64,000 nucleotides of DNA, from contig NC_092582.1 of the NCBI RefSeq assembly GCF_037975245.1, positions 16,585,577-16,649,576 of the forward strand. Reading direction: 5' to 3'. The notes beneath the pieces were generated by a model. The model had not been told where the DNA came from, ran no database searches, and saw only the letters and a program-made list of their open reading frames with translations. Positions 10,181 through 23,512 of this stretch are shown here, in pieces. The position numbers were made by a program, and so were the translations under genes. This DNA is from Apostichopus japonicus (taxonomy: Eukaryota; Echinodermata; Holothuroidea; Aspidochirotida; Stichopodidae). Every line of letters starts with the position of its first letter. Position 1 is the stretch's first letter.

Positions 10181-13100
10181 ATGTCTGTCGACGAGGTAAT
10201 TGTTCGATTTAATGTTTGGATGGAAGACTTTCTTTTCAGTTGTAGCAGTAACGTGATATCTAACGTGTTAGTCATATGCCCTAGGATAGGCCTATTAGGC
10301 TAGTTCAAGCCTAGCTAGTAAATTGCCGAATGCAGTACGTAGCATTACCACATAACAAAGACTTAGGCTACTTAAATAGAAAAGTATAAAAACATGCCGT
10401 ATGTATTGGCTTAGGTTAGCTATGCAATGACTAAGGCCTACCCTTGTTGCAGTTAAATTCAATCAATTCAATTTAAACTTTTTTAACTCCCAAAGAAATA
10501 TTCCTAAGTTAAGCAGTAACAAGTAACAGTAATAACCTAAACTGCTGTAACAGTAACACTCACAGGTTGGTTCACTGAAAAGTGAGTAGCATGGTGGGCT
10601 CATCATTCAAGCACTTTGATTAACAATGTCTATCAACGAAAATCCAAGTCTCTCAACTGTATGCGTTTTTCATGTGTAGTTCCTCTTAAATGTAATAATC
10701 TCAAGGTATTAATTGTTCTGTGCCTGTGTAACATACAATTGAGCAGAATTTGACCACAAAAAGGCTGCGGTTTCAAGTTCTTTCTTAGATCTTTCCTAGA
10801 TTGACACACTTGTCGATAAGCTAACTGTAGTGTATGCCTATTAAAGTATACATCCATTCACTTTGGATGCTGCTTGCTATGCTCTGAACCTCTTACTGTA
10901 GCTCAGACAGGTCAGGTTCCAGAGAGTAGTGTTATCATACTGAGGTAATTTTGGTTATTTTTTGGGGTAAGATTTCCAAATGCCGAAAAAATGTGCAAAA
11001 CTGGGGGGAGGGTGTTAAAAGCTTTGAAAATGAAACTAATTTGATCAGCATATACCTGAAATGGAATGTAACTCTGCTTTGCTGTAAAAAGTTGAAGTTG
11101 TCTGCTGTATCATTGCTAGTAATATTTGAAGGTGCGTCAATTATGAATCCTTCACTATACAACTAGTAGAATAGAAGTGAAACTGACAGTGATAGTTGGC
11201 CCATGATGGCATGAAAGTTGATACTGACAGCTTATATTTGTTCCTAACTGTGGTTTTTTTGAAGGAGTATAAATGAGACAAGCCTTAATGATGGTCATGT
11301 CTTATATTTTCCTTTCTCTCTTTGACTGGCTTTTCCTTGGCTTACATCGCTCTCCAAGTAGCGCATGTCTGACTACGCACATCAGTAGCACTTACAATAA
11401 ATCTTATCTCTGTCTGGCTATTAACAAAAACCTCAAACCCTTACAACTTACTTCCGTTCTGCCGTCTCTCAGCTTCATTTAGATATCCAAGAGCTACAAC
11501 GTCTCCTTGAATTCACTAACAGACCCAACGTTCAAGCTGCACTAACCAAAGCAATAGAGGGAGTGGAGGAGAAGCTCGCTAATCTGAAAGTTGCTCAGGA
11601 AGCTAAGAACGAGGCTAAGGCAGAGTCAGAAGATGGCAAACCAAAGACATCACATTTATCTCTGCCGGTCTCAAAAATTAGGACATATGGTAAGATGTAA
11701 CACTGGACTCTCTACAGTATGTCACTTTGATCTTGTGCATCCCGCAGATTTCAAGAAAAGCGTAAAACCCAGTAACAACTCTGCGAGTGTCCCATGTCTC
11801 CATGGAATTGATGAAGCCATGTCATTATTGCTATATAAAATTATATACAGCTTTAGCAACTTAATATTTCAGCACTGAGTCCTTGAATGATTCTGCCAAC
11901 AGGTTATTTCTCTTGTAACTCATTTGCAATCTTTGTTTGTGAATTTTGCTCATGTTAATAGGAACCTTGTGTGTTTGAAGGTAATAAGTGAAACCATTGT
12001 CATTTAATCAAACCAATTTTCCCCCCTTAACTAATTTGATCCAATATCAAATAACTACCAAATTCAACAAATGAATGGAAAAAGAAAAAAATGGTTCAAA
12101 AACCTGTGCACTTGAAAGTATTCATGTGTTAATCCGAGCAGGTGCAGCCACAGGAGTGATTGGCACATTTTTTGTATCAAGTGGATCATTGCCATTCAGT
12201 TAAATGCTGGCCTTTTTTTTGTCATCATCTTCAAATCATTTTATTTTTTTGTTGTGCCATATGTAGGACCAATTACAGCGTACTCCCACTTTTGAAAAGT
12301 TTTTTCACAAATTATTATACATTCTCTTTTAGGCTGGGACCAGTCAGAGAAGTTTGTGAAACTCTACATAACATTGAAAGGTATTCACTCCTTGCCGAAG
12401 GAAAACATCATTCTGAATTACTCTAAGAAGTAAGTACTTTGGGATAGTTAGACCTACAGTAAACAACCATTTGTCTAAAGTTGACTGTGTTGCCTTCAGC
12501 TCCTACTGCACATAAGTTCTGTGACCTCACTTAGTCAGGCTGCAAATGCCCTTTCTACACCAGCTCTGTACTGTTGCTGCTCCCCACACACATAAAGGGC
12601 ATACCGTAGAGCAACTGTAAGAGTGCTGCCCCCCCTCAATGCATAAAAGGATCCTGTTTCCCAAGTCCACTAATAACCAGAGTGTCTTAACCGGATCGAA
12701 GTTACTTCCTTGCTTTGCATCAGTGATGAGCATTGCATGATCTATGACCTTGCACAAATTGTAGTTATTCCTGGTTAATGCATTGTGATAGTGGGTTGAA
12801 AGGTTCTATGTAACTTAGTACTTACATAACCGCTGATATCTATCTATGCATATTGTAGAACAGTGATGTAAGTTTTGCTATTATAATTAACATCTGTACA
12901 GTGTACAGTAGTTCTTGCTTGGTATACCCTGAATCCTTTGCAAGATTGGATGAGATCCTGTCCAAGTAATCACCTCTTCCTCTCTCCTCAGGTCACTCAA
13001 GTTGGTTGTTCGAAATCTCGGTAACAAAAACATGGAGCTCATAATCAATAACTTAGCTGAATCTATTGATGCCGACAGCAGTTCACACAAGGTGATTCAG

Positions 13101-15681
13101 CAACGAATAAAAGAGATATTTATCTCATATCAGTATTTTCAGTCAAATTCTTGAGATTCTTGCGTTGCAACGTTTGACCATTAAAGGAAAGATAAGGAAC
13201 ATGGAAACATAACCTGTTACTGTATATACTTCAAATCTCACCAAAAAGTGTACCACGAATGATAAAAGTATGGGGGGGGGGGGGGGAAACTCACTTTGAG
13301 TTGCCAAGAAAAGAAGTAAAACCTAATTCATTTAGAAGAAATAAATCTTTCCATCAATCCATCTACTGTATCTATTACAATTTGTGGGACACAAAATATT
13401 CTGCATTGGACTTAATAGTTTGTGAATGTCCAATAAGGAACAGACAAATAATTTATAACCACATTAGTATCTAGTTTACCGCATGCGTAACCGATTTATC
13501 ATTTGAATATTACATAGGGTGTTCAGCATATCCAAAAGTTGCAAACTAACACAACATTGCCAAATTCATATCATTTGTTTTGAGCCATGTCCAGTAGAAA
13601 GAAGCTAAAACTGTTTTCTCTTTAAAGTCAAAAGTACTTCTAGCCCGTGGTTATCCTCAGTAACAATTAGCCTATTTCCCCAGAACTGGTTCTTCTATTA
13701 TATTTCATTCCATTACCAATTTATACAGAGTCCAACTTTTTTGGTCAATTGTACCTTAACAATCTTAATGGCATGTATGTGTGTGACTTACATATATGGA
13801 TCTTAAAGTTTGCATGCACATTGATGACCCTTATTGAGTTCAAGAAACTTTTTCAGTTCGGGCAGAGCTCCTTAGGGAATGTGCAGTGGAAGGAGGGGGG
13901 GGGACTTAATTAAACTATTAAGGATGATGACATATTCTGGGGGATCAAATATATCAATATGAAATGTTTTTTTCTTTCTGTTTTACTTTCAGGTGAAAGC
14001 CGATGAACTAGTCCTTTTACTCAGAAAAGCCAGCAAAACGCAATGGTCAGCACTGACCCAAAAGGATGTAAAGCCTGAAGAAAAGTGAGTACTCTTAATG
14101 TTCCTTCCTTGTGAATCACTTCTTGTTAAATGATGCCTGCATGATGAATGAAATGGAACATAATAATATGTGACATCGAGACATTTGCTGTATGATGCAT
14201 GGCATTAACTTAAAATGTTAGTACAGGATCATGTCATTTGTATCACATATTTTTTACATTTTGATACATTGCATGTCATTAATATGAATAAAATAAATAA
14301 GAAATATGTCATTTATATAGCGCTAATTCACAAAAAAGTATCAAAGCGCTTCACAAAAACAAAAACGATAAAAAGGAAATAAATACAGAGAAAACAAATA
14401 ATAACCTAATAAAAATAATCCTAAAATACCAACACAAAAAAAAGATGAAAGATTATCAATGATGCATGACAGTAAAAACAAAATACCTCAGGAATGACTC
14501 AATTTAATAGAGATGAGATATGCTTGATACATGAAATAAGTGTACATAAGATTTCTGCATGATGCTTTATCTTAAAAAATATTCTCCATGCTGCATGACA
14601 TCAAAAATGAAAGGTTATTGTATGATACATGGCATTTATGGTAAAGATCATTACTGCAAGATGAAATTTAAATGAATGACTTGCTATAAAATAAATATAG
14701 AAATAAGATTGAGCTGCATAACGCTCGACAAAGGTAAAACAGATACAGTATTTCCATGATACGTAAAAAAATGACTGCATGATGATATTTGTATATAAAA
14801 TACGGTTGCATCATACATGATGATTGAACTTAAAGCAGCATTTTGCGCTTGGTTGCCGTTTTCTACTTTTTTGACATGTCCATCAAGTTTTTTACATATA
14901 TCAATCACAAAACAGCAAACTAAGATATTAGCCAAGTTTTTCCCTGCCAACAATGTTAATTGGCGACTAATTAAGGATATTTGCAGATAATGAGAAAAGT
15001 GTCCACCAACAAATTCGACATTTAAAATTAATCGCATACAGTTCCCTCAAACCCACTAGTTTGAATTCAACCAATCAGAGATGCAGGTTTAGTTACGAGC
15101 CGTTGCTAAAAATAGCTTCAAGACTTTGCGTTGGTACAACCATGGAGTTGTTATGGAACTCCCTGGTACATCTGCCACATAGACTGTACACAAATCAAGC
15201 ATGGTGTTGTATTACGTATTGGTCAATAACGTTCGTAGTGTTTAAATATTCATATTATGGGCGAGGTTTATTGGGATCCCAATGGAAAATATCTGGTAGA
15301 AAAACACAGTTGAAAGTTGCAAATTTTTCGACTTTTATGCCACCATTTGAAGTAAGATTTAAATATATAAATTATGTATGTGGTTATGGCATCGTGGAGT
15401 CAGTGAGGTTGAGAAAAATCATAGAAAAGGACGCAAAATGCTGCTTTAATCCACAAGATATGAATAGTTGATATAAAAATATCCGTAAGCTTTAAACTTG
15501 CTGATTTTTGTTCAATCCAAATCGCAGAGTTCCACCGTACAATCCAAGCGAGGATCCCTCGGCCGGCATCATGAACATGATGAAGAAGATGTACGACGAA
15601 GGCGACGACGAGATGAAGAGAACCATCGCCAAGGCCTGGACGGAGGGCCGAGATAAAAGCGGCGGTGGTATGAACTTTTGA
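10181..15681 (+). CDS. CACYBP: Calcyclin-binding protein / Siah-1-interacting protein, six coding exons, complete
   Basis: CACYBP is an adaptor that links Siah E3 ligase to Skp1 and binds S100A6, acting in ubiquitin-dependent turnover in cytoplasm and nucleus. Coding exons: 10181-10195, 11473-11689, 12333-12429, 12992-13091, 13993-14084, 15528-15681. All have GT/AG ends and matching phases, giving 224 aa against 228 in human. Residues 6-77 form the helical N-terminal region (LHLDIQELQRLLEFTNRP). The CS domain runs from about 74 to 165 and opens with YGWDQSEKFVKLYITLKG. The C-terminal SGS region contains PPYNPSEDPSAGIMNMMKKM and DEMKRTIAKAW. The first exon has only five codons (MSVDE). The acceptor of exon 2 is the CAG at 11470-11472; a downstream TTTAG would break the frame. 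The assignment is secure. Confidence 0.95.
14100..14830. repeat. Degenerate repeats in CACYBP intron 5, including a TATAGCGCT-type repeat
   Basis: Diverged copies of a motif like TGATGCATGGCATTAACTT recur across this stretch. Inserted among them at about 14300-14420 is a fragment reading CATTTATATAGCGCT followed by CAAAGCGCTTCACAA. That pair of motifs is a commonly seen dispersed repeat in deuterostome genomes (family not assigned here). No exon is supported. Confidence 0.4.
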
Positions 15682-17214
15682 GGACGAACCTGCGAGGGTC
15701 AGAGAGACGACGGATGCAGTACGAAGAATCAGTCCAGCGAATCGGTGAATCTGGTAAAAACTACATATTCATACACATCTGTCGAGGAGAGAGGACGAGA
15801 GACCGTTCTTTTGCTACGCCGAAATTTCTGCAGAAGTCGACCAGTCGTCCAGTGTTTAATTGGAAACTTGTCTAGATACAACCTTTTATTTCTTGAAAAT
15901 GACATGTGCCTTTAATCAAGATGGCATACCCATGTAAGAAGACTGAAGCTATTGTGATACCCAGGGCTCTGTTGGAAAGCTCTGAAAATGTGCTTTTATT
16001 AGAACACCTTTCAGTCAATCCTTGCTACAGTATGGCACTTTTTTCAGTGTTAAAAATCTTTGAAGGATCTTTAAGCCAATTGTTAAATTTTTTGTTGTTG
16101 TTAATTCCCATTAAAACAATGTGTCAAGCATTGAACTCTTGAATGTCTTTTCTTCCAGTGAATTGTGATTTTTTGCCATTTAGACTTAAATGTTTATCTT
16201 TAAAGGAGGCTTTTTACATTCAAGATGAAATTTATGCATTTGTGATTGTAAAGTCTGTAAAGTACATTGTAATACATTGTGATTGTCAGAAAGCTTGATT
16301 AACCTGTACCCAAAATACTAGGTACATTGGTAAGATGTTTGCCAAGACTTTTGTGGGACCGGTGAAGAAAATGTTGAATTTTGGTGGCTGTTCTTAGATC
16401 AAAATTGGGAAAGGTTTGTCGAATGATTTTGGAGGTTTAATTATTCGCATTATGTTTTTTTTTTCTGCTTCTTTGGTGATAACATATCTTTACTGTAAAC
16501 CAAACCACCGCTAAATTTGCATTTGAAATGTCAAAGTTGAATCAGTCTATTGAATTGAAATTGAATGAGAGCTCTCTACATCAACATGTCAAATCTGTTA
16601 TAACTAACGCTGAAGCTGGATGAGAAGACCATTTAGTGCCCTAGCCCTTTTTGAAGTCTATTTGTAACATTTAGTGCCAAGGCCCTCTTCTTGTAGCCCA
16701 TTTGTAATTTTAGTGCCATGTAGCCCCCTTTGTAGCCTAGTTGTTACTGCCGTAAGAACACATTAGTAACATTGGTCATTCGTTTTGTCAACTCTGGGAT
16801 CATCGGTGCCAACCGTTTTGTTGATGCTAGATTAAGAATAACAAATTAATATGCCAAATTTTTTCGGTCTAGTCTTTATGTAAGAATCTTTGCATTTTGT
16901 TTCATTTGTTTTAACTTCTTTTTTTTTACTCGTTTTCTATCAGATGAATTCAGTTTGACCTAACCGTTTTCTGCCGAATGAATTGTCTACAAATCTGTAA
17001 TGGTCAGAATGCTGAATTCCTGCTGGAAAAAAACGTATGTAATTGTGATAGGAAATAAGGTGTTTGTACAAGCACTTGTAAAGTGTAAGTCAAATCTAAC
17101 TCAGGTGTGAAATTTTGGAATTGAAATCACAACTTACTTCATCATTGGTATAGAGCAAACCTGATAGCTGCTCGATATCAAAATTAAAATGATTAAGTTT
17201 GAGAGGAAAATAAA
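15682..17214 (+). other. CACYBP 3' UTR (probable)
   Basis: There is no gene after the stop codon. Candidate polyadenylation signals are ATTAAA at 16110-16115 and AATAAA at 17209-17214. At about 16630-16745 a degenerate unit is repeated roughly three times (ATTTAGTGCC, then AGCCC, then ATTTGTAA). The true cleavage site cannot be fixed without transcripts. Confidence 0.4.
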
Positions 17215-18837
17215 AAAACATGGAAAACTGAACATGATTGTGGATTTCCTGTTTATTTGTTTCTATTTTATTTTGTGGCCTCCTTTATTGAAAGTGTCTT
17301 TACGCTATCACTTTGAATCATGTGTGGTAGTCAACTGTAAATTCAAAACTGCAAGTATAATTTTGTCTAACAGCACCCCCACCTACCCACCACCCCTCCC
17401 CTTCCCCCAAAGAAAAGGGAGCTATTCAAATCAAAGAGAAATGGTGCTCTTGTATTAACTGAATGAACAAATTTTGAATCATCCCTGTTTTCCCCACCAC
17501 ATAAAAGCTGCATCTTAGCCCCCCTCCCCAGCCACCCCCCTCCTAAAAAAACATGATTAATGTTTTCAAATAAAAAGAAAAGAAAAAAGAAGATCAAACA
17601 CAATAGAAAATGATATTCTCAAGATTTACTGAAATAATTTCTCACAGATATCTACATCTTCCAGAAATATCATATCCTCTCCTAAATATACATCATAAAT
17701 CATACACTAAGGTCCCGTAAATTGCACTTTAGTTTGAAATATGTACCAAAGTCACAAAATTGACATGGCACTTGTCTAGTCACAAAGCATATTTCTGTCA
17801 TTGTTTGCTTCTGTCAAACAGAAACATTTGCGACATGTTATTTATTTCCATGATTTTACAACTTAAAGGGCATCTGTATTGGCCTCAAAATTTTAGCATG
17901 CTAAAAGTTGATACAAGTTTTCAATAAGTACTTCCCTTAATTTCTGGTCCTAAATAAAAACTTTTCCCTGACATTTTTAGATCTGTTAGAATAAACAATT
18001 AAATGTCTCAGTTGAAGTGACTACTTTAGAATGGCAACAAATGCTAGTTGAGCAAAATTGACCATTAGCTGACTTTGTGACATATATGGCAGCAATACTA
18101 ATTGCCTTTAAGATCACTTTCGGCTAAGGAAATGCTTATTACCATTCTTCTGTGATGCTTAGTGCATATTAAATACACACAAAAATTAAGACAATATGCT
18201 TAGATTCAAAGGTGAAAATATACATTTAAGTCAGGCCCCAATGGCCATCCATGACGTGCTAACACAGGCCCTTCAGGTCCATGAGATATAGCTGCAGAGC
18301 TGTTATTTCCATGCTTTAGTGGCACTATCGGACACAAATCTTTTCCCACAAAGCAAAATTACATCAATACTGTAGGTGCATTCCTTTTACTGCATAATAG
18401 TTCTTTCGGCATCATACGATGGATAATTAATATATAGATAAAGATAAAATGCCAAACAATCCCTGATTCCACTGATCAGCGTACAAACAAGCTAGCCACC
18501 CTTCACAGATTGATCCGTGATCCTAACCTGTTAATGTCACACCTACAGTTATTTTACATGCAGTTATTTGTGGCAATTTGTCTATGCTAGAAAAGTTGTT
18601 CAACAGTTCACATATCTGAATGGTAGTGCTACGAGCTTTGTGCTCTGTTAAAATCATGCTATCAACCTCATAGCAGCTTGTTTCTCACATCAATATGTTG
18701 CCAAGAGAAAAGAAACTAGTAATAAAAAATAATAACCAGAATGCATACAGTATATGCATTGTGGTTTCGATGATGTAACGTGAGCAGTTTTCTTCATGAA
18801 TCTGACCTAACGTATAGTGAGGATGTACATGTTTTTC
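17215..18837. other. Intergenic DNA, no feature recognised
   Basis: AT-rich unique-looking sequence with short C tracts near 17390 and 17520. I see no exon with matching splice sites and no repeat structure. Confidence 0.4.
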
Positions 18838-19279
18838 AAGGGTTTCACAATTTGACCTCTGATGACCCCAAATGACCTTTGACCTCCACCAAAAACAATA
18901 GGCTTCTTTAACTCAACGTGGTACTTCTACACACTAAATTAGAGGTCGGCCCAAGCTTCCAGTATTGAGATATCATGATTAAAAGGTTTTCACAATTTGA
19001 CCCCTGGTGACCCCAAATGACCTTTGCCCTCCACCAAAAACAATAGGCTTCTTGTACTCAATGTGGTATTTCTACACACTATGTGTGAAGTTGGTCCGAC
19101 CTTCCCTTCTTGAGATATCGTGTTTACAAGATTTTCACACTTTGACCCCTGGTGACCCCAAATGACCTTTGAACTCCCACCAAAAGCAATATGCTTCTTG
19201 TACTCAATGTGGTATTTCTACACACCACATATGAATTTTGTCTGACCTTCCCTTCTTGAGATATTGTGTTTACAATCTG
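18838..19279. repeat. Tandem repeat, three copies of about 145 bp
   Basis: Three copies start near 18838, 18981 and 19126, with equivalent TTTGACC positions at 18851, 18996 and 19141, so the period is 145 bp. Each contains GACCCCAAATGACCTTTG, a block like CACCAAAAACAATAGGCTTC, TCTACACAC, and TTGAGATAT. The first copy includes TGACCTTTGACCT (18873-18885), a perfect direct repeat of AGGTCA with 1-bp spacing on the minus strand. The later copies have one or two changes in it. Confidence 0.8.
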
Positions 19280-19382
19280 GGCGTCACAAACGCACTCACA
19301 CACACACGCATACATGTTTGTGTTTCATTCCAACCGAGGACCCCATTGTATTTTCCATTGTTCAAATCCACGTACCCTAACC

Positions 19383-20083
19383 CAGGGATGTAAGTCTTCC
19401 GTATTTTTACGGAAATCCGTTTTTTTTTGACAGGATGTAAGTCTTCCGTATTTTTACGGATATCCTTTTTTTTTTTTAAATTCCAATAAAGTTTCCACAA
19501 AATTGTACGAATATCAAAGACACGCGGCAAAATGCCTGGCCCGTTGCAGCAAGCTAACTTCAATTTTCACTCATCGATCAACCAAAATACCATTTCCAGC
19601 TGTTACACATTGCATTGCACTGTACAACATTGTGCCATGTGAACATCGTTGCGTACGTGCGAACTTCAAGTCGCCATAGCTCATTTCTGTCGTTGAAAAA
19701 CCTTGCCTAATTCACATCTTCTTAACTGCTGGTGCTCGACATAAGTTTCGGAATTAACGCTTGTGATATTTGTGAGCGGCGGAAATCTACGTGATACGCA
19801 TATGATAGTCGATATTCGTGATCGCATTCGAATGTGAGACTGTTTTTTATTCCGGAGTTTGCTGTGACGTATTCGTAACTTTGAGCTAGCCTAACATAAC
19901 AATAGTGTGTAAGTAGTCAGAACTAGGAGTAGGATGTGTTAGCACTAATACTTTTGAGCTAGCCTAACATAACGATAGTGTGTAAGTAGCCAGAGCTAGG
20001 AGTAGGATGTGTTAGGACGGCATTCACCCAGGGTCTCCGAATAGTTTTCCGGTTTTTTTTTTCCCGCTGCACTTACATCCCTG
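19383..20083. mobile_element. DNA transposon-like element with 13-bp TIRs (701 bp)
   Basis: The ends are a perfect inverted repeat, CAGGGATGTAAGT, flanked by the direct repeat CTAACC (19377-19382 and 20084-20089). Inside the left end a unit of about 50 bp containing CTTCCGTATTTTTACGGA is duplicated. Near the right end a unit of about 70 bp containing TTGAGCTAGCCTAACATAAC is duplicated (from about 19880 and 19950). No transposase frame is seen. A 6-bp duplication is unusual for hAT, so the superfamily is left open. Confidence 0.7.
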
Positions 20084-20089
20084 CTAACC

Positions 20090-21015
20090 TTAACAATACC
20101 CCATACAATAGAATTCTTCCGAGGACTTGGTGATTCTTTAGAAATCACAACCGAGGACCTGAAATTCTTTTGTTCAAGTCCTCGGTCAGATAGAAAAACA
20201 AACGCACCCATACACACATACTGTAAGCCATCATGAATGCAAAGGTTACGATTATCATCGAAACCACAAACTGACCAAACCACTGACTGGGATCATGCGT
20301 TGCATGCTCTGCTGAAAATGACGGTTTTGGTGGAATATCGACGGAAACACAATTTTCAAATTGTAACGTTATTCTAGCAATACAGAATCGTGCAAATTTA
20401 TTCATACTGACAAGTTTCCAAAAGGAAATTCTATAAACCTCTACATGCACAAAGTGTGCCTGAGAGTGAAACAATCCACTATGATACCGTTAAAGTCTGT
20501 GTTGGGAGTTTTCCATTGAAGAATAACTGATATTCACTATGACCCTTATAACTCTTCGCTGTATATTTCAACGGCAACCCACTCAATAACTTCATTTGTT
20601 CGTTACAGTGTGTAGAGCATAACTTCCGTTGCGGGGGAAGCGATACTGTATATGGCATGTAATTAAAGATAACAACAATTTTACGACAAAATCAAAAATC
20701 AGTAGTTTATATACTTCACCGAAATACACTGGTAGTCATATTCTTACGTGACCTCAACTTAACGGCCCCCATTGCCTTTGATCAGACAGCTATGCATGTA
20801 TTAACTTGAAACAAGCTATATGAGAAATACTTAAAACAGCTGATAAAACTAATATTAGTATTGCTCGTAAAACTGTTTGCCGTTCTGCGTTTCGAAACGA
20901 AGGAGCAGCTGGTTTTCCAGAGGGACGCTGAATCTCTGAAAGTCTCTGAAACATTTTTATTGCTATTATTTTGAGGTGTTCGTTTATCGACAATATGTCT
21001 GTAGTTCAGTCGACA
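20090..21015. other. Intergenic DNA, no feature recognised
   Basis: Two overlapping open frames on the minus strand (about 19996-20474), one with a hydrophobic stretch, have no recognisable homology and run into the neighbouring transposon. I see no supported gene. Confidence 0.35.
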
Positions 21016-21023
21016 CTGGTGAC

Positions 21024-21364
21024 CAGGGTTATAGCTAGGAGATTGTGAGTGCTGGTTAAATAAATTTGCGAAGCGTAGCGAGCGAAGCTCTCGCATCTCA
21101 CGGCCGGGGGTCCAGGGCCCGCTTAAGGGTGATTTTTGCTACTTTTCAGATTTACAATTGGTAAATAACAGAAAAAGGTGATGTTATTATCATGTTTTAC
21201 GGCAAGGGAAAGATAAATTTGTTACTTTTGTTGTATTTCACAAGCATTTTACTATTTTTTTGTGCCGGCCAGTGGACTGTTTATTCACTTCCAATGCCGG
21301 CCGGCAGGCGTGAGTGGCGGTTACCACCGGCCGCCGCCGGCCGGCCAGCATGGCTATAACCCTG
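21024..21364. mobile_element. hAT-like non-autonomous DNA transposon (341 bp)
   Basis: The termini CAGGGTTATAGCTA and, read from the other end, CAGGGTTATAGCCA form a near-perfect inverted repeat. The element is flanked by an exact 8-bp duplication, CTGGTGAC (21016-21023 and 21365-21372). The interior has the self-complementary stretch GCGAAGCGTAGCGAGCGAAG and a GC-rich CCGGCCG-rich right half. There is no coding capacity. The duplication length and CAGGG ends point to hAT. Confidence 0.85.
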
Positions 21365-21372
21365 CTGGTGAC

Positions 21373-22955
21373 ACATCCAGTCCACCATGATGCTTTCTGA
21401 AACATTTTTTTTCCACAAAATTTATTTTGTGCCATAGTTTGAAGATATTCTACTTATTACTCACTAAAAACTATCACCTTTCAAAAAGATACAAAGGAAT
21501 GAGTCAAATAACATGCCTTAGTTATAGGATACCTATGATATCAGTCAAGTTTGTATTGACTCCTCAGTACAACACATGGGTAAGATATAGTGTATTAAAC
21601 CAGGCCTAGTAAAATTTCACAATTTGAACCCCCCTGGTTAAAAAAAAAAAAATGACAGTACATTGGAAAAATCTACTGTCTAAAAACCGATTCCCACATA
21701 TCGTATTTTCCTTGGATAAATACAAGAGCAACGTTAATTGTTTTTTTTATCTTCTAGCAAACAGTGCAATCCACTTTCATTTAGCTCTTGTAAATAGCCA
21801 GAACTTCCAAGCCTGTAAAACATGGCTTCTCTAGGCACAACCCCACGGCGATGTATACTTGTGACCTTGGAAACCACAGAATGACTGGTACTTGGCCACA
21901 CAACATGCATAGCAACCCATTACATTAAGATCAGCCACAATGTATGCAGACTACAGTATGTGCATCCAAAGAGAATTCTAATTGGAGGAGGTTGTTGGGG
22001 GGGGGAAGAGGGAGGTGGGATGGGGAGAGAGGGATCATGAAGAGGAAGGAGGGAGGGAGAATTATTGTGCTGAGAGTGGTTTACTGTACATATTAATTCC
22101 AATATTGTTATCATACAGGAAAGAGAAAACAGGCAAAATATCTCATAATTGGAGTTGGCTCCCATTTGGTATATACAGGAATTCCAATCTGAGCTATTGA
22201 CCAGAATTTCAATAGCCAATTGACTTGTCAGTTGCAAAATACACAGCAAACTAACATTACTATAACCATTCTCAACTCAGGAAGTATGAAACTATGTTCC
22301 ACTTGGACACCTTGAGGGGAGGGGGGGTGCTGGTTGGGGGGGGGACCAGGTGGAAGGGAGAGGATGAAAATCAATCAAATAAACTGGTTAAAAATTACAG
22401 TGCTGCCGGATTTTACAGAAATTTTGAAAATACTTACGTCGTGAGGCAAACGCTATCATGGAATGTGATGCCTAGTTTGAATTGTTTCATTTCCTTAATT
22501 ATAAAGTTACCTTTGGTTGTTTTGGGTTTGAAGATACAGACAAAATCTTTTTCCTTTTCACAAAACAATTTTGTTTGGTTGAAATATCATTAAGTAAGAA
22601 ATGCACTCATATCTACGACTATGAAAAACTGTAATGTGCAAAGGGTCAACCTCTAATGTCCGTTTGTAATGTGATGATACACATTCAAGACTTGTTTCTC
22701 CCATATGAGAGAAGAGTAGAAATAATGGAACAAAATTTAAAGTAGAGAAAACTTACACTGACGTAATCTAGGGTTTGCACATAATGCTGGCCGACTGCAT
22801 TTGTCCTTCATTTTAAGACATCCTCACTACAAACATTTCTAAAAGCTGTCAAAAATACTACTTTTTGTACAAAAAAAAAAATACTGATCATTGTTGAACC
22901 CAGAGAAAGGGGTTTAAAAAATTATTTTGGCACTAAAATACAAAAGCAAGACACA
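21373..22955. other. Intergenic DNA downstream of CISD3
   Basis: Contains G-rich, purine-rich tracts at about 21985-22060 and 22315-22350 and A tracts, with no supported exon. A minus-strand AATAAA lies at the right border of this region (22956-22961). Confidence 0.35.
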
Positions 22956-22961
22956 TTTATT
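22956..22961 (-). terminator. Candidate CISD3 polyadenylation signal
   Basis: AATAAA on the minus strand, about 550 bp past the CISD3-like stop codon. It is the canonical hexamer and in a plausible place. Nearer variants cannot be excluded without transcript ends. Confidence 0.35.
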
Positions 22962-23512
22962 CCCTGCTCTACGATGGTTACACCACCTTCAAACCACCCG
23001 TAGCTCCTCGAAGGATCAAAGTTCTATTTTGAAAATTTGTGGTCTCCTGGCGTAGGCCACAGCCTCCATGTCCGTATCGGCCCCAAAATTTAAGAATGCG
23101 AAGAGTTTTGAAAACAACTTTCTGTTGGTTATAAACCTCCAAATTAATTTCTTGATGCAAGAGAGTGGTGAATTAGACAGTCCATTGTCTCAGTGAGGTA
23201 GCACTCAATTGCATGATGAAGTGACCATTTCCAGACTCTCTAGCATATTTTAAGGTCACCTTGAGCTTAAAGCCATTTTTTCTTTTGGTCTTCTGTTCTT
23301 TTCTTCTAACTAAAACAATACTACAAAATGGTAAATAGAATACTGGAAGTAACAATTAACCTGCTGACATTCCTGAAGTTCCTTAAAATATATTGATACA
23401 TATATATATCCATTTTAAAAGTCTGTATCGTAAAAACTAAGCATTTCAGTTTCTCAAATAGTTGTCTTTGGATATTAAATTTATATGAAAATGGTTACTG
23501 GCCCGTTACGTG

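Noticed and set aside
11591-11878. Plus-strand frame overlapping CACYBP exon 2
   Set aside because: Out of frame with the clear CACYBP coding exon and continues into intron sequence.
14684-15471. Frames of 117 and 136 codons inside CACYBP intron 5
   Set aside because: No splice sites, no recognisable domain, and intron-like composition.
19996-20474. Two overlapping minus-strand frames, one with a membrane-like stretch
   Set aside because: Different frames over the same bases, partly within a transposon, with no homology recognised.
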